Below are positions 17,346 through 26,493 of a stretch of 63,968 nt of DNA, in pieces. The stretch is from contig CABYMF010000004.1 of NCBI GenBank assembly GCA_902519955.1, positions 1 to 63,968 of the forward strand, given 5' to 3'. The stretch is from an uncultured Bacteroidota bacterium (GTDB lineage Bacteria; Bacteroidota; Bacteroidia; Flavobacteriales; Flavobacteriaceae). The notes under the pieces are model-generated. The model made no database searches and was not told the origin of the DNA. It saw only the letters and a list, made by a program, of their open reading frames with translations. Within the stretch, counting starts at the first letter, position 1. Each line of letters begins with the position of its first letter. A program made the translations under genes and the position numbers.

Positions 17346-18616
17346 ACATACTAGTTATAGGCTCTGGCGGGCGAGAACATGCAATAATAACGAGTATTTC
17401 AAAAAGTAATAAATGTTCAAAAATTTATGCACTTCCAGGAAATGGAGGAACCGAGTTATTAGCAGAAAATATTGACGGAGATGTAAATGACTTTCAGTTT
17501 ATTAAAAAAATCTCATTAGAGCATAAAATTTCATTGGTGTTTGTTGGCCCAGAGGACCCAATAGTTAATGGTATCTATGACTTCTTTAAATCTAATATTG
17601 AACTCAAGGATATAAAGATAATTGCCCCAAGTAAACAGGCGGGGCTTCTTGAAGGCAGTAAAGATTTTGCTAAAGATTTCATGGAAAAGTATAATATACC
17701 AACAGCAAAACATAAAACTTTTTCTATCGACAATATAAATCAGGCAGACAATTTTTTAGAGAGTATGAACCCACCATATGTTTTAAAGGCAGATGGTTTA
17801 GCTGCAGGAAAAGGAGTTTTAATATTAAAAGATTTAAACGAGGCAAAATCAGAGCTACGAAATATGATTTTAGATAGAAAATTTGGAGATTCATCTACTA
17901 AAGTAGTAATAGAGGAATTTCTTAATGGTATTGAACTTTCATGCTTTGTATTAACAGATGGTGAAAACTATAAAGTTCTACCTTTTGCTAAAGACTATAA
18001 AAAGATAGGAGAAGGGGACAAGGGATTAAACACTGGCGGAATGGGTGCTGTTTCTCCAGTCCCTTTTCTTGATGATAAATTTTTATCTAAGATTCAAAAT
18101 AAGATAATTAAACCAACAATTGAAGGTATTGTCAAGGAAAACATGAAGTATAACGGCTTTGTTTTTATAGGACTAATAAAAGTTAACGATGAGCCATATG
18201 TTATTGAATATAATGTAAGGATGGGAGATCCAGAGACAGAGGTTGTATTCCCTAGATTGAAAAACGATCTACTTGAACTTTTTGATTCAATGGGTACGTC
18301 CAAATTCAAGGATATAAAGTTAAAAATTAGTGACAACCATGCTGCAACAGTTATATTAGTTTCAGGGGGTTATCCAGAGTCATATGAGAAAGGAAAAACT
18401 ATAGAGGGCTTAAACGACTTATCTGAAGTGTCTGTGTTTCATGCAGGAACTAAAAAAAAGAGTGATTCTTTTATAACGAGCGGCGGGAGAGTCTTAGCAA
18501 TAACATCAATGGGAAATAATTTTGAATTAGCTCTTAAAAACTCGTACAATCAAATTAATAAAATAAAATTTGATGGGATGAATTACAGAAAGGATATTGG
18601 TTTTGACTTACTTTAG
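17342..18616 (+). CDS. purD: Phosphoribosylamine-glycine ligase (GAR synthetase)
   Basis: Second committed step of purine synthesis, joining glycine to phosphoribosylamine with ATP. It begins MNILVIGSGGREHAI and has the ATP-grasp region VLKADGLAAGKGVLI, the glycine/Mg block NTGGMGAVSP and VIEYNVRMGDPETEVV. 424 residues, full length. It overlaps the pyruvyl transferase by four bases, so expression of the two surface-glycan genes is tied to this housekeeping gene. Confidence 0.97.
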   Translation: MNILVIGSGGREHAIITSISKSNKCSKIYALPGNGGTELLAENIDGDVNDFQFIKKISLEHKISLVFVGPEDPIVNGIYDFFKSNIELKDIKIIAPSKQAGLLEGSKDFAKDFMEKYNIPTAKHKTFSIDNINQADNFLESMNPPYVLKADGLAAGKGVLILKDLNEAKSELRNMILDRKFGDSSTKVVIEEFLNGIELSCFVLTDGENYKVLPFAKDYKKIGEGDKGLNTGGMGAVSPVPFLDDKFLSKIQNKIIKPTIEGIVKENMKYNGFVFIGLIKVNDEPYVIEYNVRMGDPETEVVFPRLKNDLLELFDSMGTSKFKDIKLKISDNHAATVILVSGGYPESYEKGKTIEGLNDLSEVSVFHAGTKKKSDSFITSGGRVLAITSMGNNFELALKNSYNQINKIKFDGMNYRKDIGFDLL

Positions 18617-18841
18617 AAAAGAATGAGAAGTAATATCATTGTTTTCCTCATCATTGTCATCAAACTCTTTCAATTTCTTCAGCCAATAAGCAGCACCTGC
18701 TATTCCGATTAATATAAAAGACCAACTTACAATATTTGCAAGATACCAACTGTCAAGCTGAATGGTTCTTAGAAGATCAAAGGGGAAGAAAAGAACTTCT
18801 TTGAAAAGCCAAGAAAGAGAGTAGAAAAAATCTTTAAACAT
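18608..18841 (-). CDS. DUF6341 family small membrane protein
   Basis: 77 residues with an N-terminal amphipathic stretch, one membrane helix (about residues 33-53, ANIVSWSFILIGIAGAAYWL) and a polar tail ending DITSHSFLK. This pattern is a small family I recall only from Flavobacteriaceae, function unknown. It overlaps the purD 3' end by nine bases, converging, and is divergent from the DUF6427 gene across 36 bases. Confidence 0.75.
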   Translation of the reverse strand: MFKDFFYSLSWLFKEVLFFPFDLLRTIQLDSWYLANIVSWSFILIGIAGAAYWLKKLKEFDDNDEENNDITSHSFLK

Positions 18842-18877
18842 GATTAAATTTATTGAACAAAATTAATACATTGAAGT

Positions 18878-19825
18878 ATGATTGCAAAGGTATTTCAAAA
18901 ATTTTCTTTTACTTCAGCTGGAATCTCCTCTTTGCTTCTATTAGTAGTTACATATTATTACTTAACACTTGAAATAAAATGGTCTTTTGTAGAATCAAAA
19001 ATTTCAAATGGAGTATTAATATACGGAGCGTTAATGCTCACAAATTATGCAATTGACACAGTAACAAGACAGCTTACTATTGAAAGGTCAAACAGGCATG
19101 CTTACCATTTATTATTGTATCCATTAGTTATTATTTGTTATCCAATTGAATCGGTCGATTTGAAATTTATATTATCGTCAACTGCTGTATGGGCAGCATG
19201 GCGAAACATGAGAATGTTTTTAGAGCTAACAAACAATACAAAAAGAATTAAAAGATTATTTGATGCAATGGTTCTCCTAAGCCTTTCCACTTTAATAATT
19301 TTGGATAACCTAATTATTTTTTTCTACCCGTTACTAGTTTTACTTACAACAAATATTAAGAGAGATTTAAAATATTTTATAATATTATTTATGACTCCAC
19401 TTATTATTTTACCCACAGCATATGTGCTTTTATCTTTTTTATCATTAGATGGTTATTTATTTAGTTCATACTTTTTTGCAGATCAATCTCAAGTGATAGA
19501 AGAGCAGAACTTTAATCTAACATATTCTTATGTCCCAATATTTATTGTGTTTGTCTTATATGTAATTTCAGTTATAATTAAATTCATAAGAACCTACAGC
19601 TTTACAAGAAGAATTCTTGATATTGTAGGTGTATTGTTTATTGTATTAACTTCCTTATTCTTATCCATGAATTATCAATTCAGTGGTTCAGAGTTTCATT
19701 ATCTATCCCTACCTCTTGTTTATATGATATCTCAAATTTTTGTAAAAAAAATAAAGAGTTTATATGTAAACTTTATCTTTGTATTGTTGCTTGCATCGAT
19801 AGTAACTTTTAAATTTTTAATATGA
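18878..19825 (+). CDS. DUF6427 family multi-pass membrane protein
   Basis: 315 residues that are almost entirely hydrophobic, with roughly eight to nine membrane helices. It starts MIAKVFQKFSFTSAGIS. The conserved SAVWAAWRNMRM-like segment (here STAVWAAWRNMRMFLELT) and the YQFSGSEFHYLSLPLVYMIS segment near the end match the flavobacterial DUF6427 family as I remember it. Function unknown. It overlaps the DUF4254 gene by four bases. Confidence 0.72.
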   Translation: MIAKVFQKFSFTSAGISSLLLLVVTYYYLTLEIKWSFVESKISNGVLIYGALMLTNYAIDTVTRQLTIERSNRHAYHLLLYPLVIICYPIESVDLKFILSSTAVWAAWRNMRMFLELTNNTKRIKRLFDAMVLLSLSTLIILDNLIIFFYPLLVLLTTNIKRDLKYFIILFMTPLIILPTAYVLLSFLSLDGYLFSSYFFADQSQVIEEQNFNLTYSYVPIFIVFVLYVISVIIKFIRTYSFTRRILDIVGVLFIVLTSLFLSMNYQFSGSEFHYLSLPLVYMISQIFVKKIKSLYVNFIFVLLLASIVTFKFLI

Positions 19826-20451
19826 CAAAAACCGCAATAAGCTCACTTGCCATCAAAGTATTTGAAAAATCTGTAGATGATTATCATGTTCACGATGATA
19901 TTAACAGAGCAGCTTCTAATCCATATGAGAAAAACGATTTTGAACATTTGCTATACGAAAAGAATTGGATTGATACTGTTCAGTGGCACTATGAAGATAT
20001 TATACGAGACCCAGATATAAACCTTCAGGAGGGTATGAAGCTCAAGAGACTTATTGACAGTTCTAACCAAAATAGAACGGAGATGGTTGAATACATAGAC
20101 TCCTATTTTTTAAAATTATATTCTAACGTCAATCCAAAAACTGATGCAAAAGTAAATACTGAAAGTCCAGCCTGGGCTTTAGACAGGCTATCTATATTAA
20201 TTTTAAAAATATATCATATGAAAGAGGAGTCTGAAAGAGCAGATGTTTCAGATGAGCACAGAAATAATTGTAAAAAAAAGCTAGATGTTCTAATTGAACA
20301 AAGAGAAGATCTATCAGAATCAATAGATCAACTATTAATTGATTTGTCAACAGGCGATAAGAAAATGAGAGTTTATAAGCAAATGAAAATGTATAATGAT
20401 GAATCATTGAACCCTGTTTTGTATAAAAAAGATGATTCAGCAAAAGGATAA
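19822..20451 (+). CDS. DUF4254 domain protein
   Basis: 209-residue soluble, helical, charged protein containing HDDINRAASNPYEKNDFEHLLYEKNWIDTVQWHYEDIIR, the core of DUF4254. The family is typically encoded next to a GT9 glycosyltransferase in Bacteroidota, as here (20-base overlap with the next gene). The function is not established; a partner or chaperone role for the glycosyltransferase is only inference from linkage. Confidence 0.8.
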   Translation: MTKTAISSLAIKVFEKSVDDYHVHDDINRAASNPYEKNDFEHLLYEKNWIDTVQWHYEDIIRDPDINLQEGMKLKRLIDSSNQNRTEMVEYIDSYFLKLYSNVNPKTDAKVNTESPAWALDRLSILILKIYHMKEESERADVSDEHRNNCKKKLDVLIEQREDLSESIDQLLIDLSTGDKKMRVYKQMKMYNDESLNPVLYKKDDSAKG

Positions 20452-21499
20452 ATCTGTTCTAGTTTATAGGTTCTCTGCTCTTGGTGATATAGCCATGATA
20501 ATACCCGTATTAAGATCTTTCTTTAAAACTTATCCTGATCAAAAAATAATATTTGTTTCAAGAAATTACGCAAAGCCACTTTTTGACGAATTTGATAATA
20601 TAGAGTTTATTGGTGTAGATTTCAATCAAGAGTACAGGGGCATAAAAGGCTTAATCACGCTATTTAAAATACTAAGAAAAAAAAATGTTAAGTCAATTGC
20701 AGACCTGCATAATGTTTTAAGAACAAATGTTCTAAACTTTTTGTTTAAACTATCTTTCAAAAAAGTTCAGTCTATTGATAAGGGAAGAGCAGATCGTAAA
20801 AAGTTAATAAGAAAAAAAAATAAAATATTTAAACCATTAACACCAATTCAATATAGATATTGTGATGTTTTTAGAAGATTAGGGTTTCCAGTTGATTTAG
20901 TTAATCATGAGTATCCAGTAAAACCATATTTAGACAATAATACTGAAGAACAAAAACTCCTTTCCTTTAGCGAAAATAAAAAGATTATAGGCATTGCTCC
21001 TTTTGCATCATTTGAGGGAAAAAGTTACCCCCTAGACTTAATGCAAAAAGTAATTGCATATCTTCAAAAGAATTACAGTGTATATCTTTTTGGAGGTGGA
21101 GAAAATGAGTTAAAACAAATAGAAATATGGGATAAAGCATACGAAAACGTTCATGATGTTTCAAAGCGCTTCAGCTTATCTCAACAAATCAATATTATAA
21201 ATTATATTGATCTTATGATTTCAATGGACTCAGCAAATGGTCATCTTGCAGCAAATTGTGGAATTCCAGTGTTGACAATATGGGGAATGACTCACCCATT
21301 TTGTGGCTTCACACCATTTGACCAGCCTACAGAAAATTCAATAATGATAGATAGGAATTTGTATCCAGAAATTCCAACCTCTATATTTGGTAATAGAGTT
21401 CCAAAAGGTTATGAGAGTGCTTTTAGATCTATTGAGCCAAAAGAAATAATTGAGAGAGCATTAAAAGTGCTAGAAGATACTATACTTCATCATAATTAA
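20432..21499 (+). CDS. Glycosyltransferase family 9 (heptosyltransferase-like)
   Basis: GT-B enzyme of the LPS heptosyltransferase family, expected to add a core sugar to lipid-linked oligosaccharide on the inner membrane. N-terminal VYRFSALGDIAMIIPVLRSF is the GDxxxxxP acceptor loop. The C-terminal LMISMDSANGHLAANCGIPVLTIWGMTHP is the D-S-x-x-x-H donor-site signature. 355 residues. It is coupled to DUF4254 and converges with the ferredoxin gene (20-base overlap). Confidence 0.9.
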   Translation: MIQQKDKSVLVYRFSALGDIAMIIPVLRSFFKTYPDQKIIFVSRNYAKPLFDEFDNIEFIGVDFNQEYRGIKGLITLFKILRKKNVKSIADLHNVLRTNVLNFLFKLSFKKVQSIDKGRADRKKLIRKKNKIFKPLTPIQYRYCDVFRRLGFPVDLVNHEYPVKPYLDNNTEEQKLLSFSENKKIIGIAPFASFEGKSYPLDLMQKVIAYLQKNYSVYLFGGGENELKQIEIWDKAYENVHDVSKRFSLSQQINIINYIDLMISMDSANGHLAANCGIPVLTIWGMTHPFCGFTPFDQPTENSIMIDRNLYPEIPTSIFGNRVPKGYESAFRSIEPKEIIERALKVLEDTILHHN

Positions 21500-21761
21500 C
21501 TTCGACCTCATCAGAAGTTGGCCTTGCCTGGCAAGTCAATATATATCCATCTTCAACTTCATCATCTGTAAGAATTTGATTATTATCCATCTCAACAGAC
21601 CCCTTATTTATTTTTGCTAAACATGTGCTGCAGATTCCACCTTGACAAGAGTAAGGAGCATCAATATCATTTTCAAGCGCAAGATCTAGAATGGTTTTAT
21701 CATCAACCATTACTAGATTATATTCAATTTCATCACAAATAATTTTAATTTTTTTTGACAT
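21480..21761 (-). CDS. 2Fe-2S ferredoxin (plant/PaaE type)
   Basis: 93-residue [2Fe-2S] electron carrier. Cluster ligands are C39-x4-C44-x2-C47-x29-C77 in YSCQGGICSTCLA and LTCQA, the plant-type ferredoxin pattern also seen in the C-terminal domain of PaaE-like reductases. It is acidic at both ends. It is a single gene, divergent from bactofilin, and no dedicated reductase lies nearby, so the partner is unknown. Confidence 0.93.
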   Translation of the reverse strand: MSKKIKIICDEIEYNLVMVDDKTILDLALENDIDAPYSCQGGICSTCLAKINKGSVEMDNNQILTDDEVEDGYILTCQARPTSDEVEVNYDEV

Positions 21762-21852
21762 ATATATATATTGATTATCAGCGCAATATTACTAATAAAT
21801 TAGCTATTTATTAAAAATAAAATTGTAGATTTATCACCCAATTTTTATAAAA

Positions 21853-22254
21853 ATGAAAAATTACGATTTATCAGCTAGCTGTAATACCATTGAAAAAAAC
21901 ACCAACTTCATAGGTAATTTTAATTCAGAGTCTGACTTTAGAGTTGATGGTTCTTTTGATGGAAACATTGAGACTAAAGGGAAAGTGGTAATAGGTAAAA
22001 ACGGAAATATTGAAGGAACTATTGTATGTTCATCTGCGGATATTGAGGGCAAATTTAAAGGAACTATCCATGTTGACGATTTACTATCAATTAGATCTTC
22101 AGGTGAAGTTCATGGGGATGTTGTGATGTCAAAGTTGATTGTTGAGTCTGGAGCAATTTTTAATGCAAAGTCATCAATGCAAAATGATGATTCCGAAATA
22201 GCGCCGCTAAAAAAGATAACAAACTTTAATAATCCTCGTGAAAAAACAGCCTAA
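21853..22254 (+). CDS. Bactofilin (polymer-forming cytoskeletal protein)
   Basis: 133 residues with the bactofilin core: GNFNSESDFRVDGSFDGNIETKGKVVIGKNGNIEGTIVC followed by further six-residue beta-helix turns. Bactofilins polymerise without nucleotide and scaffold cell-shape or wall enzymes at the membrane. The gene precedes the ATP synthase cluster in this phylum and its end overlaps the AtpZ-like gene by 17 bases. Confidence 0.92.
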   Translation: MKNYDLSASCNTIEKNTNFIGNFNSESDFRVDGSFDGNIETKGKVVIGKNGNIEGTIVCSSADIEGKFKGTIHVDDLLSIRSSGEVHGDVVMSKLIVESGAIFNAKSSMQNDDSEIAPLKKITNFNNPREKTA

Positions 22255-22441
22255 ACCCTGGCTTATATTTTCTGGTTTATTTTTTCAAATTGCAATAGTA
22301 ATGCTTGTTTTGACAAGGCTAGGAAAGTACGCCGATTCTTACTTTCAAAACGAATCGAATCAATTTACTCTTACACTATCATTATTGGGTATAATCTTGA
22401 TAATTTATTTAATAATTTCTCAGACAAAAAATTTAAAATAA
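22238..22441 (+). CDS. AtpZ/AtpI-family protein
   Basis: 67 residues with two membrane helices (PWLIFSGLFFQIAIVMLVLT and LTLSLLGIILIIYLIIS), the layout of AtpZ/AtpI proteins encoded ahead of atpB. They assist F-type ATP synthase c-ring assembly or Mg transport. The GTG start at 22238 overlaps bactofilin. It lies 88 bases before atpB, where the atp operon appears to have its own -7 box. Confidence 0.78.
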   Translation: MKKQPKPWLIFSGLFFQIAIVMLVLTRLGKYADSYFQNESNQFTLTLSLLGIILIIYLIISQTKNLK

Positions 22442-22490
22442 CTTTTTAAATTTTGACCTCAAATGATTTTATAAATATGTATTTATATAT

Positions 22491-22498
22491 TACATTTG
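22491..22498 (+). promoter_or_regulatory. Putative -7 box of the atpBEFHAG operon
   Basis: TACATTTG matches TAnnTTTG, 31 bases before the atpB ATG, in the only sizeable gap of the cluster (22442-22529). A correctly spaced -33 TTG was not seen. Confidence 0.4.
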
Positions 22499-22529
22499 TC
22501 GCGCAAAACTTAATCTACTCAGTTTAAGC

Positions 22530-23600
22530 ATGATATATAATAAAAGCAGATACCTTTTTCTTTCTATATTAATTTTGTCTGCCTCATTTCTTGATGCAAA
22601 AGAAGAAGAAAAAGACCTGACTCTTCAGGAAGAAATCACTGAGTATATATATCATCATGTACAAGATTCTCATGACTTTTCACTCTTCTCAACCAAGGAT
22701 AAAAAAACTGGCAAGAAAAAGTATTATGGATTCCCACTTCCAGTTATATTGATTGATGACGGTGTAAAATTTTTTATGTCTTCCAAATTAAATCATGGAA
22801 AAAAAGTGGTTAATGCTTCTGGAAAATACTATAAACTCTATCATGGCAAAATCTATGAGACAAACTCAGAGGGATATATTTCATATGATGAAGAGGGAAA
22901 TGTTACCAATTTAATGCCACTTGACATGTCAATTACAAAGAGTGTTTTCTCAATTTTATTAATCTCAGTATTAATGTTTTGGTTATTTACTTCTTTAGCT
23001 AAATCTTACAAAGAGAACAATCAAATTGCATCTGGATTAGGCAGGTTTTTCGAACCAATTGTTTTACTAATTAGAGATGAAATTGCAATTCCAAGTATAG
23101 GTGAACATCATTACAAAAAGTACATGAGTTTTTTACTTACATTGTTCTTCTTCATATGGTTTTTAAACCTGTTAGGTTTAAGTCCTTTAGGAGTTAATGT
23201 AACAGGCAATATAGCTGTAACATTTGGATTAGCATTAATAACCTTTTTGATTACAAACCTAACAGCAAATAAAACATATTGGAAGCATATTTTTTGGATG
23301 CCAGGTGTACCAGTATGGTTAAAACCTCTTTTGGCACCAATTGAACTTTTGGGAGTATTTATTAAGCCTTTTTCTTTAATGATAAGGTTATATGCAAATA
23401 TTCTTGCGGGTCATATAGTACTTTATAGCTTGATAGGATTAATTTTTATTTTTAAGAATTTAGTCGGTTCTAGCTTATCACTTGTCCTTGTTTTCTTTAT
23501 TTCAATAATTGAAGTTTTAGTAGCCTTACTCCAAGCGTATATCTTTACTCTTTTGTCAGCCCTATACTTTGGTTTTGCAGTTCAGGAGGACGATCATTAA
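22530..23600 (+). CDS. atpB: ATP synthase F0 subunit a
   Basis: Proton-channel subunit of F1F0 ATP synthase. The family-typical Bacteroidota N-terminal extension is present: a signal-like segment (about residues 1-23), then ~100 polar residues before the first membrane helix. The essential arginine lies in IKPFSLMIRLYANILAGH, and the last helices are VLVALLQAYIFTLLSALYFG. 356 residues. First gene of an atpBEFHAG run. Confidence 0.96.
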   Translation: MIYNKSRYLFLSILILSASFLDAKEEEKDLTLQEEITEYIYHHVQDSHDFSLFSTKDKKTGKKKYYGFPLPVILIDDGVKFFMSSKLNHGKKVVNASGKYYKLYHGKIYETNSEGYISYDEEGNVTNLMPLDMSITKSVFSILLISVLMFWLFTSLAKSYKENNQIASGLGRFFEPIVLLIRDEIAIPSIGEHHYKKYMSFLLTLFFFIWFLNLLGLSPLGVNVTGNIAVTFGLALITFLITNLTANKTYWKHIFWMPGVPVWLKPLLAPIELLGVFIKPFSLMIRLYANILAGHIVLYSLIGLIFIFKNLVGSSLSLVLVFFISIIEVLVALLQAYIFTLLSALYFGFAVQEDDH

Positions 23601-23635
23601 CTTTAAAAATAAATGTATAATTAAAATAAATAAAA

Positions 23636-23830
23636 ATGGAAATACCTAAAATAGTCGGAGCAGGACTTGTAATTATCGGAACAGGAATCGGTATCGGTCT
23701 TATTGGTCGTGGTGCAATGGATGCAATTGGTAGACAGCCTGATGCATCTAACAAAATTCTTGTAGCAGCAATTGTTATTGCAGCTCTTGTTGAGGGGATA
23801 GCTTTCGCAGCTTTATTCGCAGTTAACTAA
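23636..23830 (+). CDS. atpE: ATP synthase F0 subunit c
   Basis: 64-residue two-helix rotor subunit. Helix 1 is Gly-rich (AGLVIIGTGIGIGLIGRGAM), the polar loop is R-Q-P-D, and helix 2 carries the ion-binding glutamate in AALVEGIAF. The residues that mark Na+-coupled c subunits (Gln in helix 1, Glu-Ser in helix 2) are absent, so proton coupling is inferred. Confidence 0.97.
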   Translation: MEIPKIVGAGLVIIGTGIGIGLIGRGAMDAIGRQPDASNKILVAAIVIAALVEGIAFAALFAVN

Positions 23831-23842
23831 TTAAATTAGTTT

Positions 23843-24343
23843 ATGGAAAAATTAATAAGTGAATTTTCATCTGGTCTTTTTTTCTGGCAGACGTTAATAT
23901 TCGTTACTTTAATTTTCTTGTTAAGAAAATTTGCTTGGAAACCAATATTAGATACCATTAATGAAAGAGAGAAATCTATTAGAGATTCTTTAAATTCTGC
24001 TAAAGAGGCAAAGAAGGAGATGGAAAATCTTCAAGCTGAGAATAAAAAAATTCTACAAGAAGCAAGAGCTGAGAGTGATGCTATGATTAATCAAGCAAAG
24101 CAATCAGGGAAGGAGCTTGTGGAGAAAGCAAAATCTGATGCACGCGTGGAAGCTGAAAATATTTTAGCACAAGCTCGTACTTCAATCGAGAATGAGAAAA
24201 GATCAGCAATGAATGAAATCAAAAATCAAGTTGCAGATCTTTCTATTGATATCGCATCTAAAGTATTAGAGCAAGAGCTTGATTATAAAAAAAATCATCA
24301 AGATTATATAAATAAGTTATTAAAAGAGAAAAAATTTGACTAG
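23843..24343 (+). CDS. atpF: ATP synthase F0 subunit b
   Basis: Peripheral-stalk subunit: one N-terminal membrane helix (FFWQTLIFVTLIFLLRKFAW) followed by a long, charged, Ala-rich coiled coil and a short C-terminal delta-binding helix. 166 residues. There is only one b-type gene, as in other Bacteroidota. It is followed after five bases by atpH. Confidence 0.96.
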   Translation: MEKLISEFSSGLFFWQTLIFVTLIFLLRKFAWKPILDTINEREKSIRDSLNSAKEAKKEMENLQAENKKILQEARAESDAMINQAKQSGKELVEKAKSDARVEAENILAQARTSIENEKRSAMNEIKNQVADLSIDIASKVLEQELDYKKNHQDYINKLLKEKKFD

Positions 24344-24348
24344 TAATC

Positions 24349-24888
24349 ATGGGTTTAGAAACTTCTTCTAAAAGATATGCAAAAGCTCTAATAAGCTATG
24401 GAATTGAAAATGATAATTTAGATATCCTTTTTGAAGAAATTATGTCTTTAATAACAACTTTGGAACATTCAGAGGACCTACGAGGTTTTATATCTAATCC
24501 TACTATTTCAAAAGATATTAAGAAAAAAGTTTTAAATGACTTAACATCTGAATCTCTACCTAATACTTCAAGTGTAATAAACTTATTATCTCAAAATAAT
24601 CGAGTTAATATGCTTTTGAATGTCTGTATCGAATTTGCAAAACAATATAACATGCAAAAAGGCATTGTTGAAGTTACAGTAACTTCTGCTGTTGAAGTTC
24701 ATGAAGATCTTAAAAACTCTATAAAGGATTATTTACAGTCATTAAAAAAGGGTAAAATTAAATTAACCCAAAAACAAGATAAATCTTTAATTGCAGGATT
24801 TATATTAGACTATGACAATGTAAGATTAGATGCAAGTGTTAAAAAGAGATTAGATAAAATGAAAAAACAATTGAAGGCGACAAATTAG
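24349..24888 (+). CDS. atpH: ATP synthase F1 subunit delta
   Basis: OSCP-type stalk subunit linking b to the alpha3beta3 head. SKRYAKALISYGIEN at the N-terminus and the C-terminal LIAGFILDYDNVRLDASVKKRLDKMKK are the two conserved family blocks. 179 residues. Positioned between atpF and atpA as expected. Confidence 0.95.
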   Translation: MGLETSSKRYAKALISYGIENDNLDILFEEIMSLITTLEHSEDLRGFISNPTISKDIKKKVLNDLTSESLPNTSSVINLLSQNNRVNMLLNVCIEFAKQYNMQKGIVEVTVTSAVEVHEDLKNSIKDYLQSLKKGKIKLTQKQDKSLIAGFILDYDNVRLDASVKKRLDKMKKQLKATN

Positions 24889-24915
24889 TTATGAAAAAAT
24901 TAAAAATTATAAAAA

Positions 24916-26490
24916 ATGCAAAAAATTAAACCAGCTGAAGTATCAGCTCTATTGAAAAAACAATTAGAATCAGCAGACATTCAAACATCATTTGATGAAG
25001 TTGGAACCGTACTTGAGGTAGGAGATGGAATTGCGCGTGTTTATGGTCTAACAAATGCTGAATATGGTGAGCTTGTCTCTTTTGATAATGGTCTTCAAGG
25101 AATGGTATTAAACTTAGAGGAAGATCATGTGGGTATTGTTCTATTTGGTCCTTCAAAAGGAGTAAAAGAGGGAGACACAGTTAAAAGAACCAATCAGATT
25201 GCATCTATTAAAGTTGGAGAAGGGATTCTTGGGCGAGTTGTTGATACACTTGGAAATCAAATTGATGGAAAAGGTCCAATTGAAGGAGAGCTTTTTGATA
25301 TGCCAATCGAAAGAAAAGCTCCAGGTGTTATATACCGTCAACCAGTTAATGAGCCACTGCAAACTGGAATTAAATCAATCGACGCCATGATACCAATTGG
25401 AAGAGGCCAAAGAGAGTTAGTAATTGGTGATAGACAGACTGGTAAGACAACTGTTTGTATTGACACAATCCTAAACCAAAAAGAATTTTACGATGCTGGA
25501 GAGCCTGTCTTTTGTATTTATGTTGCAATAGGTCAAAAGGCATCAACGGTTGCAGGGATTGCAAAAACTCTTGAAGAAAAAGGTGCTTTAGATTACACTG
25601 TTATAGTTGCAGCTAACGCATCAGATCCTGCACCTATGCAAGTATTTGCTCCATTCTCTGGTGCATGTATAGGTGAATACTTTAGAGATACTGGACGACC
25701 AGCATTAATTATATATGATGATTTATCAAAACAGGCAGTAGCTTATAGAGAGGTTTCACTTCTTTTAAGACGACCTCCTGGAAGAGAGGCATATCCTGGT
25801 GATGTTTTTTACCTTCACTCAAGGCTTCTAGAAAGATCTGCAAAGGTTGTTAATGACGATAAAGTTGCAAGCGGAATGAATGACCTACCAGCATCATTAA
25901 AATCAAAGGTAAAAGGAGGTGGTTCATTAACAGCGCTTCCAATAATTGAGACTCAAGCAGGAGATGTGTCAGCATACATCCCTACAAATGTAATTTCTAT
26001 TACAGATGGTCAAATTTTCTTGGAGTCAGACTTATTTAATTCTGGGGTTAGACCTGCAATTAATGTTGGAATTTCCGTTTCAAGAGTTGGGGGCTCTGCA
26101 CAGATAAAATCAATGAAAAAAGTTGCGGGTACTCTTAAGCTTGATCAAGCTCAATATAGAGAGCTTGAAGCATTTTCAAAATTTGGTTCAGATCTTGATG
26201 CTGCTACACTAAATGTTATAGAAAAAGGTAGAAGAAATGTTGAAATTTTGAAACAAAATCAAAATGATCCATTTCAAGTTGAGGATCAAGTTGCAATAAT
26301 TTATGCTGGATCTCAAAACCTTCTTAAAGAGGTTCCAGTTGAAAAAGTAAAAGCATTTGAAGAGGCTTTTCTGCAAGAACTTAAAAAAAACAATAAAAAA
26401 CTTTTAGCAGAATTAAAATCAGGAAAAATTTCTGATAAAGAAACAGACGAAATAAAAAACGTAGCTGAAAAAATTGCAAAAACATTTTAA
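24916..26490 (+). CDS. atpA: ATP synthase F1 subunit alpha
   Basis: Non-catalytic nucleotide-binding subunit of F1. Walker A is GDRQTGKT at residues 171-178, and the family signature [17 protein letters not shown] is present in the C-terminal half. 524 residues, complete. The gene is followed four bases later by atpG. The catalytic beta and epsilon genes (atpD, atpC) are not in the window, since in this phylum they normally form a separate operon. Confidence 0.98.
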   Translation: MQKIKPAEVSALLKKQLESADIQTSFDEVGTVLEVGDGIARVYGLTNAEYGELVSFDNGLQGMVLNLEEDHVGIVLFGPSKGVKEGDTVKRTNQIASIKVGEGILGRVVDTLGNQIDGKGPIEGELFDMPIERKAPGVIYRQPVNEPLQTGIKSIDAMIPIGRGQRELVIGDRQTGKTTVCIDTILNQKEFYDAGEPVFCIYVAIGQKASTVAGIAKTLEEKGALDYTVIVAANASDPAPMQVFAPFSGACIGEYFRDTGRPALIIYDDLSKQAVAYREVSLLLRRPPGREAYPGDVFYLHSRLLERSAKVVNDDKVASGMNDLPASLKSKVKGGGSLTALPIIETQAGDVSAYIPTNVISITDGQIFLESDLFNSGVRPAINVGISVSRVGGSAQIKSMKKVAGTLKLDQAQYRELEAFSKFGSDLDAATLNVIEKGRRNVEILKQNQNDPFQVEDQVAIIYAGSQNLLKEVPVEKVKAFEEAFLQELKKNNKKLLAELKSGKISDKETDEIKNVAEKIAKTF

Positions 26491-26493
26491 TAT

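Noticed and set aside
23668-23720. Na+-type c subunit of the ATP synthase
   Set aside because: Helix 1 lacks the Gln and helix 2 has Glu-Gly rather than Glu-Ser, so a Na+ site is not supported.
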